A DNA stretch of 64,000 nt from Nemopilema nomurai (lineage: Eukaryota; Cnidaria; Scyphozoa; Rhizostomeae; Rhizostomatidae). The position numbers and the translations under genes are program-made. Below, in pieces: positions 50,107 to 61,100 of the stretch. The notes beneath the pieces were generated by a model, which was given only the letters and a program-made list of their open reading frames with translations, was not told the origin of the DNA and did no database searches. Each line of letters opens with the position of its first letter. The stretch's first letter is position 1. The DNA lies in NCBI GenBank assembly GCA_003864495.1, contig PEDN01001354.1, forward strand, positions 372,001-436,000. The letters run 5' to 3'.

Positions 50107-50257
50107 TGTAGCGAGTCACGTGATTTCCGTGACTTCCGTTAAAGCTTGTAGTATTGTTGAATAACTTGTGATATGATCAGTCTTTTGAGTTATCGAAACG
50201 AAGTGAAGTCCATTCGTCTTGTCTCTCTCCTTGCCGAACCTATACGCAACCGTTACA
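50107..50257 (+). repeat. 3' LTR, 151 bp
   Basis: Base by base it reads the same as the 5' LTR, which indicates little time since insertion. It should supply the 3' end of the element transcript. Confidence 0.97.
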
Positions 50258-50261
50258 CAAG
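50258..50261. repeat. Target site duplication CAAG, right copy
   Basis: It matches 45100-45103 and marks the right boundary of the insertion. Confidence 0.8.
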
Positions 50262-53200
50262 CAATATTCACCGGGACAGTTCTCACTCTTTCCAGCTTAG
50301 AATTGCAGAATGGATTATTGCTTTAACGATGATGTCCTTTCGCAATATGACCAATTGATAATGTTCAGTAACGATGATGCTCATTCATCCAGCTAATCCT
50401 TCGCCAGTATTTGATTACTACTCTCCTTTACTCACCTTGCAAAATGAAATAGGATTCTCAAACACTAACCAGTTCAACTGAAGGCCAACAGAGTTTTCGT
50501 TCAAAATTTTTCATTATACTTTGTATGATTCAAAGACTTGAATGAAATCAAGGGCATTTGAAATCGCTATAAGATGAGAGCAATAGTATTGGAGTAACAG
50601 GATAAAGGCTGGGTTACTGTCTTGGTCTTGCAATTTTCTTTCTCTTATTCCAAATTTTTCTTCTGCCTGATGCTTATACGGACAGAAGCCTACCAGATCA
50701 ATGCCTACCAGAGGCCTTCTAGGAAAAATTGCCATTGCTTTAATTTCCATCATTAACTGTGATATTCTTATTTTCGTATTTTTCGCATACAAATTTAGCT
50801 TTAAAATGTCCTTTGATCCACTCATAAACGAGTTTTTCGAATTAAATACACACAAATAAAAGGATTCCGATTGCCTGAAAATAGGAGCTACTTATTTTGT
50901 TACTATCGAATTCTAAAATAAGAATAGTATGAATCACTCTACAATAGAGTAGTGTTGGTTTCGCAAACGAAGAGAGACGTTCCATTCACTTATCAACAGC
51001 CAGTTACGGCTTAAAGATAGTTGTGATGCTGCTTTCGTTACAACACCATGAGGTATGGAACGTGTCAGTACAGAAACCCTCAGCATGTCATTTGTTGTCG
51101 TATTCAGTTTCTAAGCCTTAACTTGAAGAGGGTCATCTAAAGCATTTCAGTGGAATAGGGCACAACAAGGGAGTGGTGGATGTCTTTAACAACTAGGACT
51201 CTTTGGGAGCTCTAGAGTTAGCGTATTTGCAAATAGGGTCATTTTGTGGACATTTACGTTCAACTTGTTTATGTTGTTTTGCACGCATGTTTTACAAGCA
51301 CCTCCAACTTCGATTAATACAATGCTAGCTGAATAATGCAAGAGGCTATGGCTAACACCTTGCTACAATAGACCCTGAATCTACCTTGGGTACCAGACAC
51401 ACTATATATAAAAAATAGTGAATCTCTATCATTTTACATATAGTGAGTCTGGTACCCAGTGCACCCTGGATCCACCAACACTTTGCTACAATGCACCCTA
51501 GATCCACTTCAGAAAGATTATGGCTAAAAAAGACTGTAGAGTTATAGAAAGAATGCAGTTTATTAAGTTTCAGCTGACGTTGTATCAGTTCTGGAAAAAC
51601 AGACATATCATATAAGGCCTAATGGAGTACTCGTGAAACGTGGGTGTACTGAAGGATGAATGAAGCTCTCCAGATTTTCCCTGCAGTTCCTGCAAAACAT
51701 TCTTTGAGTATCCCATAGTTTAAGCGCTTTTCAGGATTCTTGATAGCGCTAAGGGCTCGGTTGAAAATGCAGGATTAGGGCCCCTTGATTCCGGAGAGCT
51801 GGAGGAAGGGTGTCGGCGAAACAAAGGAGACGATTTTGGAGGGCCAATCTATTTGGCATTGATTGTTTATATTTATCGATAAACATGACAAATTCACATC
51901 GTGCACCGACGGAAATCTGTTATGCATGCCGCTGTCGGCATTTAACGACTTTCCGAGCGGTGCAAATCTCGCCTGGTAGAAGCAGCTGCATGTGCCAAGT
52001 CATACACATGCCAAGTCAAAATAACATTCAGGCAGGGGGACCTTGGGTGGCGTGGCATGAAGAGTGGACCATCAGAATGGGCCTTCGTGCCAAAAGCGTG
52101 CTAATGGGTGATTGCTTTAATGACTTTAGAGAAATTACAGTAATTAGGGGAATAGAAGTCAAAGGAACATTAGAGCAAATTACCTCACCGTGGCGGTGTT
52201 CCATGCATAAAATGTTCCCCACGCACAAGAACGGAGCATAAAGCTCCACTTATGAGAGCTTTTGGAATAAAGCACCGTGGAAAACATTTTATTAAACTAA
52301 TGTTCTCGTAAGATTTGCAGAAAGTTTATCTTACCAATGTTCCATCTTATTTTGAAGTGATTTCTGCTCAATGTTGTAGCGGTTGGCGTTTGCAGATGTC
52401 TAAAAGGTAGAAAATGTTGCACTCAATTTTACCTTTTCAGGTCAAAGTAGAATAAAATACGCCCAATAAACACATGCATATTATCGCAACTTTTTTGCTC
52501 CATTTTGTTACGAATTGTACCAATTCAAAGTGAAATACTTCTCTAGCTTTAAAGTCTTTCAAGTCAAAGGCATTGGACACAAAATACAAACGTTCTTTAG
52601 CAAGCCATCGGATCAGTCAACAGGCATTAGAATCATCCACAATTATGATACTTATGTCAGTTGAACACTGACATTTATAATGACAAACTTGTCATTTATT
52701 AAGGTGTGACATCAGAACTTGACCACATGTCTCACTAATTCTGAAATTATGACGATGGTTTGTAAAAGATAAGAAATTGATAATTTATCCTAGAAGCAGT
52801 ATGCCTTTTACTTGTTCATCCAGAAATAATGAATCATGCAAAAGATCAGAAGAAAATTGAAAAATGATAAAAAACCAAAGAATTCTCCTTTAAAAAAGCT
52901 CGTAAAGGATCATTTCCGGTAGCTGCTGATATCTATTAAGATGGATAATGTAGTCATTGGGTTCTGTGATAAAAGCCCGTGATCCAAACCACAGTTTCCT
53001 CGCATCGACTAACCAAGAAAATGAATATCTGTTCAAATATGCTTTGACGACTAAGTTGACAGATAAAGATGGATTTGAAGAGTACTTGATTACTGCGAAC
53101 ACTCGCGTTTAGTGCAAAGGCAAATTTTATTTGATGGGGTCTTAAATGCTTATTGTTTGCCAGCTGTTTATTATTCATAACTGTAAGAAATCTTCTAAGT

Positions 53201-56200
53201 ATTTCTGTTCAAGTGGATGGCCAAGCAAATCGCGGTACATTATTATTGTAATTATAATTATTGTCATTAATTATTGTGATTGCTGGTTGCCATTATTTTG
53301 AAAATTATTTCCACTCTTTTTGTTATCATTGTTGTTGCTTTGATCATTATTTAATTCGTTTTTTTTCTCATTTTCTCTTTTATAGCTTTGCTTGTAAATC
53401 CAGGCTAGCCAGTTTACCATTTAATAGTGAGACTCCTAATTGTAGTTCAAGTTAATTAAAAAATTCAATGCTTCCATTTCAATTATTTAATATTATTATC
53501 ATCATTATTTACATTTGTGTGATTAACAGAAATCCTGCGTCCGGACCCGCGTCAATTCAGATCATACACAAATGAATTGTTTATATTCAAAATGGCTTCT
53601 AGAAAGAAGTTTGTTTGTCTTTTTTTGCTGCGCTTATTCTTATAACAAATTGACTTCACCTGCTAAAAATACAATTTGTCTTAGCCGGGAATCGACTTTC
53701 TAATGAATCAAGGCCACTTTTGTACAGTGCTCTCGGTTCTACAGTCTCATTCCAATACAAGAAGCCAGCATAAATAAAATTTACACCTCCAATCAAGTCG
53801 TTTGTGATTCACTTTACACATTATAATTTCCGATGATGGGTCATTTGTTGTTCCCAATAGGCATAAAATCTTAATTCAATGTCTATCAAGCTCGAAGCTT
53901 CCTGTTTTTCGTGCTCCACCTTGCCTTGATCTGAGCTTGAAAATAAAGAACCGTTGATTTTTCTTGGTGGAAAAAACAGGGGACCGAGGGGGTGTCATTG
54001 AGTGCAGTCAACCAGAAAAGCTACGACCAGATCATAGCTAAATTTTGTTGTTTTGTAAAATAAACATTGTTTTGAAGCCATTGGTCGGGGGAAACATGGA
54101 AATTTTTCTGATTCACTTCGATTCATGGGTTGATATCACCTATGTTTTATGGATGATATTATATAAAAGGGACAGTAGTTTCTCCTTCCACTTCCTCCGA
54201 CTTCCATTTCAAATAATCAACTTAATTTCCTTTACATAATCATAGAAAAGTGCCCTTCACTGAAGAAAAATACTTTCTCATAGAAGAGTTATAATTACAA
54301 CTTTTCTTTACACTGCTTTCTCATTTTCACTTTTTGACCTGAATTCTTTTTCTATCAACTTGACCACAAAATACTTTTCGTACGACCGAATATATGGAGG
54401 TTAGAATGCAAAATAGGACAATTTAAATGCTTCGCTTTTTAGAACTAACAGATTGCATATGCTGAGTGTCCCCTTGGAAGATTAAACGTAGCATCTAATA
54501 CCAACTCGTAACAGTAATAAAGGTAGCCCATTTATAGAAATTTTGATTACATTAACGGAACCATAGTCAAAGCACCTCAAGTATGCAAAGGAATATGGTT
54601 CCGCTTTTCCATGCTATTTAAAGTTTTGTGTTCCGAAATACATGTTCCCCTGAAACACTTTCCTTCCTAAGTTACTTTAAACTGATGATCTTGATTATAT
54701 ATGATAATTGATATTAAACTATTGAATCCATTTTAAAAGAACTTTGAGGACTGAAGTTGACCCCTAGGATTTCGAATGGCCATCCAAAAGTATTTCCCGG
54801 AATACGTCTTGATCAAATGACGAAATATGAATGGAAAGTCTTTCAACAATTATTGCACGGGAATTTATTTCTCATTCTCAAATCTTCTGCAATCGCGAGT
54901 GGTCTAAAATCCAGAAAAGGCATTTGGAATTCTCCACATTGGTATTTGAGCTTGCTCTTTTAAAAACTCATGTTGACCTGGAATGCAATTTTTTAAACTG
55001 TCTAGAAAAACATGTTATTGTGAATATGTAATTAGCCATCGTTGAGACTAGTTTAATATAAAATTTGCATTTTGTAAATTCAATTCTACAGCCTAAAGAG
55101 CGATTTGCAGGCTTTGGGGATTCGTCGGGGGGTGGGGGCAATAGACACAAGCCGTTTTAAGTAAATTGAAGAGTTTTTCTTACGGCAGACACAAAACTGT
55201 TCGCGATTTCAATAAGCGGTTCATGACAGGTGTGCTCTATTGTTTTCAAACAATCGTTGGTGGAGTGACATATTGATAAAACTGGCCCGGCTCAAGTTAT
55301 TTCCGTATTTAGCTAAAAAGGTTTCCCACTCGCATGATATTCAGAATGAAAACAGCGGCGATCGTACGTTGTTCCGAGCCTCGGAAAGACGAAACCTTGG
55401 CCGAATCAAGAACAGACTTGCATTTTGTAAGACAAGCTTAAATGTGTGCCGATTGTGTTTGAGTTTGCAGACTATGTTTGTCATCACAACAAAACGTTGC
55501 CAAGGGCGGATGGACGCAGTTTTCTTAGCGATTTATGAGCAAGGGTTTATTTGAAGAAATCACACAAAAGTTAGACAATATTTAGCAGACATTTCTGCCG
55601 ACGCTTCCGTTCTACTGAGGGGGCTGAATATCTTTGATGTCGTTTTGAATAAACTAGTGCGATTTTCCCCCCCAACCCATGCAGGCACTAGCGTGCACCC
55701 ATTCAGAATTTCTTTTCCTGCACGCTCTAAAACTGAGAATGATTTGACTGTCTTAGAGACAATCTTGTTTAAAACAAAACCAAAATAATGGAATGTGGAA
55801 ATGAGACGTATTAAATCCACTTTTTATGGCTTACTCGTTGGCTCAAAACTATTTCCGCCTCTGAAACCACAGGGTATAAACTTTCAATAGCAGAGTAACA
55901 TGACGACATACAAGACAGCAGAGATAAATTATATTTTTATTCATTTTATTAAGATTTCTTTCGTCAAGTAATTTTTACATCCAAAGGTAAAGATTATTTA
56001 TAATACAGAGTTGAAAATAACGATCGTTATAAAAATATACAACTATTGAATGAAAAATCAAATAGAACTGCACAAAGTGCATTTTAAAACAAGTTTCTAA
56101 AGTTTATTGAAAACATCCAACAAAATGCGAATAAAATTAATTAATTGTGGAAATTTCAAATTCGAACGCACACGAATAAAAAGTAAAAAGATTCGCTATC

Positions 56201-56873
56201 TGAGCGGTCATACAATAAAACTCAATTAACCTCATACAAATTCAATTGATATCATGTGATAAAATACAATTATTTTACAATATAAGTGTTCATCCCAGGA
56301 CAAGAAACGTCGATATTTTGGAGTTTACTTGTGCTTTCCTTTCCTTCACCCGATCAACGACCTTAAATACTAAATGCAGAAAAAGTTCTTGAACCATTCA
56401 AATTGGAATCTAAATTTTTACTTAACATCCTGAAGACTACAATATATTAATAAACATCTAAATTATTTGAACATGGAAATATTAAAACGCAGTTACAATT
56501 TTAAGATCCTCCGAATAGATTATCAAGTTATTCATTCTATAAGAATCACTCATTGTATGTGTAACAAATTTAGTCGAATCGAGATTCGCTTAATTTGAAA
56601 AACTAACACTTAATTGATTGCAGCCTGGCAGAATCAAAACATAAAAAAATTTCAACTTAAATACGTTGGAAGAATTACGACCTAAATCGGGGCTTCTTGC
56701 TGATTAGATCAACTGCACGTGCTAACTTCACTTTCAATGGCTTTTGGAATACCGCGCTGACGACGAATATCTTTGAACTTAACGAAAAGGTAAATAAAGT
56801 GTTTTTGAAAGCAGTTTTAAGTTTACTTTCAAACAACAAAATCATTCAATTCTATGTTGAATAAAAGCATATA
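50262..56873. other. Gene-poor region between retrotransposon and nanos
   Basis: No host gene recognised. The longest frame (51810-52241, 143 codons) has no known domain and overlaps other frames on the opposite strand. A foldback sequence is at 51388-51457. AT-rich ATT/AAT microsatellite-like sequence lies near 53240-53350. The remainder shows nothing I can name. Confidence 0.5.
51388..51457. repeat. Foldback (inverted repeat) sequence
   Basis: GGGTACCAGACACACTATAT (51388-51407) is matched in reverse complement at 51438-51457 with one mismatch, separated by 30 AT-rich bases. Around it, TTGCTACAAT.. with ACCCT..ATC.AC occurs three times in direct orientation (about 51359, 51460 and 51482). 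It may be a small foldback element or a decayed MITE. Confidence 0.7.
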
Positions 56874-56879
56874 TTTATT
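56874..56879 (-). promoter_or_regulatory. Candidate nanos polyadenylation signal
   Basis: The plus strand reads TTTATT, so the minus strand reads AATAAA, about 265 bases past the nanos stop. That would give a 3' UTR of roughly 280 bases. Confidence 0.45.
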
Positions 56880-57142
56880 TGTGAAAAGGAAATCTGCGAA
56901 AAACACGAGAGTGTCGGTGAGTGAAAAGGGCGCGAAGTCCTTCCCCCGAAAACCAGTTTTAAAACTGCCGCACGTTTGAACCGATCTAAAAGCCCGATAT
57001 TTAAATATTCAATTTACTATAAAATACCTGATTAAAAAAACTTTGAATAGCTCAATATCCCATAATTTCATCCTAAGCGCCCGCTGTGTAACTATGAAAT
57101 GGCTTAAGGAGAACTAACTGCTCGTAGGTCACAAAAATTCAT

Positions 57143-58018
57143 TCAGCAACGTGGTTTGAGCTTGCCTGCGTTTGGTATTTGTCCAGGTCGCATCACCCTG
57201 GCAGAACCACTTCCAACTGGTCCGGGACTTTGTTGTGGCACTCGTGCAGCGTGCTGGTTCAGTGGACAGTACTTAATCGTGTGTGAATTGTCCCCATTCG
57301 CTTTGCAGATCGGGCACGTGTATGCACGCAAGATGGGGCAGGTTGTTCGGCCTTCAGCGTCCTTCAGGATGTGATTCGAATAGACGGCCTCACTTTCTCC
57401 ATTATTTCGACAGAATACGCAAACCTGTACGTTGGCTTGTGGTCGTGTTGTATTTGAGGTTGGCACCTGCATTTGTTGTACTCCTGGAATTACTTTCTCT
57501 TGTCGGCTATTGACTTGGTTCTGGTATGACCCGCTGAAAATCTGATCACGTACCGCTTTGCTTAGCCTCATGCTTGGGGGTGGAAGGTTCTTGAATGAGG
57601 CATCTTGAGACTGACTTCGTTGAAAATTGTCAGGGAAATCGCCATTGTAGTTGTAGGGGGCATTCGGCATGGTCGGCGAAATCACAACACTGGGATCGCT
57701 TGCGTCACTTTCCCAGCTCAATCGTCTGGTCGACTTTTGAAACATGCTTGAGTATGTCTGCCTCTCTTGTAGTAGCGGGTTGTCTTCTGACATCTTGACG
57801 TTTTGCAGTAAATTTGATAAACCAAAGTAGTCTTGAAACACGCTAAAGTTGTCGCTTTTGCTGCCGTGGAAGTTGAAATCTGAGGAGAGAGCGTTCTGTG
57901 CGAAACTTCTGCCACCACCACTATTCAGCGAGCGCGTGCTCCATGAATCAAAATCGTCATCACAATCCAGAAAATTCCTTGGCATCAAATTCTGCATGAT
58001 TATATCACTTATAGACAT
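57143..58018 (-). CDS. nanos: Nanos family RNA-binding zinc finger protein, 291 aa, single exon
   Basis: Nanos represses translation of target mRNAs with Pumilio and the CCR4-NOT deadenylase, and maintains germline or multipotent stem cells. The C-terminal zinc finger is complete: C200-C203-H216-C227 (CX2CX12HX10C) and C235-C238-H246-C251 (CX2CX7HX4C), with family sequence such as [28 protein letters not shown] and ANGDN. Near residues 58-71, [14 protein letters not shown] resembles the NOT1-interacting motif of vertebrate Nanos (F..W.DY.GL), with F at the usual W. The middle is low-complexity and Ser/Asn/Gln-rich. A 40-residue Pro/Gly-rich tail follows the finger. The frame is uninterrupted with no internal intron. 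The ATG follows a purine-poor leader, and no better upstream start was found. Confidence 0.96.
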   Translation of the reverse strand: MSISDIIMQNLMPRNFLDCDDDFDSWSTRSLNSGGGRSFAQNALSSDFNFHGSKSDNFSVFQDYFGLSNLLQNVKMSEDNPLLQERQTYSSMFQKSTRRLSWESDASDPSVVISPTMPNAPYNYNGDFPDNFQRSQSQDASFKNLPPPSMRLSKAVRDQIFSGSYQNQVNSRQEKVIPGVQQMQVPTSNTTRPQANVQVCVFCRNNGESEAVYSNHILKDAEGRTTCPILRAYTCPICKANGDNSHTIKYCPLNQHAARVPQQSPGPVGSGSARVMRPGQIPNAGKLKPRC

Positions 58019-58172
58019 CGTGGCAGAATTTCTGTGCGATAAACTTCCCTGACGATTCTTTAGGTTTGCTACAAGCAGTTGACGATCAACAAGAAATTTG
58101 TATTGTCGCGCGTTTCTAGTTCCTGAGCAACAAGAGAATGAAGTAAATTTGATTGTCGTTGCATTTCATCAG

Positions 58173-58181
58173 CCTTTTATC
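58173..58181 (-). promoter_or_regulatory. Candidate TATA-like element for nanos
   Basis: On the minus strand it reads GATAAAAGG, about 155 bases before the ATG. It would place transcription start near 58145 and give a leader of about 125 bases. It is one base from the TATA consensus, with no supporting initiator evidence. Confidence 0.3.
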
Positions 58182-61100
58182 GCGAACCGGGGGCGTGACA
58201 ATGCGGCGCGACGGGGGTAACTCGTCCATGAATAACTCAACAAGTGCATCGTTTCAAAGAGGATCCATCAAAATGCAATGCATAATAGGCATTCTTAGTT
58301 TGACAAATGCAGTACAGGGGGTTATTAACCGCGATGGGACACATGAATTGTGGTAATGCAAGTCAGAATTATAAATTGCTTTTCCATATCTTTTTAATTG
58401 CTCCGAAGACATAAACAAGTACAGATTTAATATTCTGACACGGCTTTAAACAGGCTCCAGGTGTCCCAAGTTTAGTAGAGAACAATAGTAATTTTGTAAG
58501 CTTTCGAAAGTTCTTTTTAAGGCCTCTGGAATTTGAGCTGTTCTCATCAAATGTGACAGTCAAATGCAACTATAGAAGAAATTATTTACTTCTCTTCTAA
58601 AATCACGTAGAATTTGAGTGTTCAACCTTCTCTCTTTACTTCGATGAGACTTTAATGTAAGGGTTGTGCTAGATTCTTTGAAGTATATCAATAGACGAAA
58701 GTGTCCCAACTCGCCATTTTATATTTAACCGTAGAGGTTCTTAACCTTACGATGCAAAGGAGATATACATTCTGTTAGATAAAATAAGCGATTTATTCGA
58801 CAGATCAAATTTCTGACATATCAGATCAAATAAACGTGAATGCTTTATGCTTCCAGTCGCAAGATTTCCTAGTGTCCAAAAAAGGTAAACAATTTGATAT
58901 TCGAGAGCAGACTATTTCCCCGGCTCAAGTGAACATTAGCATCAACCCCCCGAAGCAATTCAGCAAAGGAGTGTATTCCCATTTTGAAAATTGATCTGCT
59001 TCCAGTGAAAGCAAGTCTCAAGTGTAAAGAACCCATTGTTAAAAGTGATAATTAAACTGTCAATCAAATTTGCATTTTATTCAAAATCAGGGTTGTGACC
59101 AATGGGATCAGGTTACTCATTCACCAGGGGAAATTGAAGCCCTTCAATGAACGTGTGTGCGTAATCTTGCAGATTCAAAATGCAGTGACATCAAGTTCGC
59201 CAGATCGTTCCATCGAGATTCCAAAACAATGTGCGGGTCGTTATTGGAAAGTCCGCCATTTATCGCCCATCCCTTGATCATCAGAAGGTGATAATTCTTC
59301 GCCCGCTACGGGCAGTTTACGCAAATAATTGTTTACTTCGATGCTTCATAAAACGGCGCGGCAACCAAAGGTTTTTCAGTTTGCCAAATAGCGCGTGTTT
59401 TGATGAAGCAAAATAAATATAAAGATAATCTTTTAGCAAATCAACAGTTTGCAAATTAAATATTGATGAACACCAAAGCCATATTCACATTGAAGTGTTG
59501 TTGCGATATGTGTTCCTTTGCTCCCAACTGTTTCCTTGGTGTTTACGCGAAATTTGATTAAAAATGCCAGAGATAAGAAAATGAGTGGAGATTTTTTGTT
59601 AAAAATCAATTTTAAGTGTATTGATGAAGACAGCTTTTTAGGATTAAAACAATAAAAGATGTTTATGCTATACATAATGAATTCATGTCTAGGTTGAGGG
59701 CTTCGAGAAACTGCTTTGATTAAATCGATTTGAATTATACGACAATTTTGTTGTGCATTCCAAACTCTGTCAGACAAAAGTAGCCTTTAAGTTCCTTCAA
59801 AGCTATGATGAAACCGAGTTAAGAAAATTGATAGTTTTTCATGCAACTGAGTCGGTAAGTAGTTCTCTCTGCTCATAAAATCCACTGTTTGATTAAAGTT
59901 TTAATCAGTAACAATTTGATTTGACAGAAAATTTTGAAAAAGGTGTTGAGAATCGATCTAAAACCCAAGTAATGATCATTGCCTGAGTTCTTATCTTGAT
60001 AACAAAATTGGCAACAGAGGCAAGCCATCCATGATACGATTACAGGCAAGAACCAGTGTAAGATCGGATTAAGATCACAAAAAAGGACTTTACAGTATAC
60101 AATAACATCATCTTGGTGCCTAACTGGAGTCTAAACCATTGCTGCCATGCAAGAGCAAGGCATACTGTATTTGTGCTCAGAAGGCTACATATAAGGGCGT
60201 GGTTTGGCTTGGCTGGACTGAAATACAATATTTTAGTTAACATTCTAGTAGATTGATTCGTGTGGAAGTTGGAAACGTGAATTCACGTAAATTTGTGCAA
60301 CTTTGTTTCAGGTTTTCATTCTTGGTTAGTTGTCAATAGCTTGAGTTTATTGTCCAGGCATGCTAGTATTTCATTATTTTATTTTTCATTAAAAATTCCA
60401 AGGCAGTTTAGGCCGATTCTCCAATTTGCAAGTGTATCTGAAAAGTATCACCCTACGTTTGGTTTTGCCCAAACTATCTCTAGAGTATAAGATGTCAATT
60501 TTTCTTAAGGTTACTTTATGATTGCATTAGGCTGACTTTATTTGATTAAAAAGTTTCATTTTATGTGGTTGGCTACATTTTCGGCTGGGACACTACGTCA
60601 GAGCAATAACTCTGGTCAAAACAAGGTGTTTGATACTTTGAAAGCAACATTGACTGTACATTGCTCAAAATTTCTGGATCAAATTACAATCGTCAATCGT
60701 CAATCCCCTCTCCGTCCATTTGTTTTCATACTCAAAATTCCTCAAATCGGTAACTTTTGGAAGATCTCAACCTTGAAATCTAGTTTCTTCTATATTTTGT
60801 AAAAAGGATTCTATTATATTCACGATTTTGTTGTATAACCTAATCTCAAAATATCATCGGGGCTGAGGTGAAGTCATTCCCAGATATACTTCTATACTAA
60901 TCCCCAGACTTTCAGCACTTGGTTGCTTTAAATTGATGCCATGTGTTTCTGGCTTCAACTTTTTGTAACGAAATCTTTAGATTACTTCTGAATTGACGTA
61001 TTTAAATTTGCTGGTTTTTTATCAGAGCAGTCAAAATGGGAAGTGGCTTCCCATGAAAAGGTTTCTCATAATATATTGCGCTTGGGATGCATTTTGTTAA

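Larger units (their letters stand above)
45104..50257 (+). mobile_element. Complete Ty3/gypsy LTR retrotransposon
   Basis: It is a 5154-bp element with 151-bp LTRs at both ends that read identical by eye. Gag (45293-46264) and pol (from 46234) are both uninterrupted. Pol order is protease, reverse transcriptase, RNase H, integrase, which defines Ty3/gypsy and not Ty1/copia. There is no env frame. It is flanked by CAAG at 45100-45103 and 50258-50261, a 4-bp target duplication. A purine tract abuts the 3' LTR. Equal LTRs and intact frames indicate a recent insertion. Confidence 0.97.

Noticed and set aside
51810..52241. 143-codon plus-strand frame
   Set aside because: It has no family motif, no splice or promoter context and an opposite-strand frame over part of it. 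Chance length is plausible.
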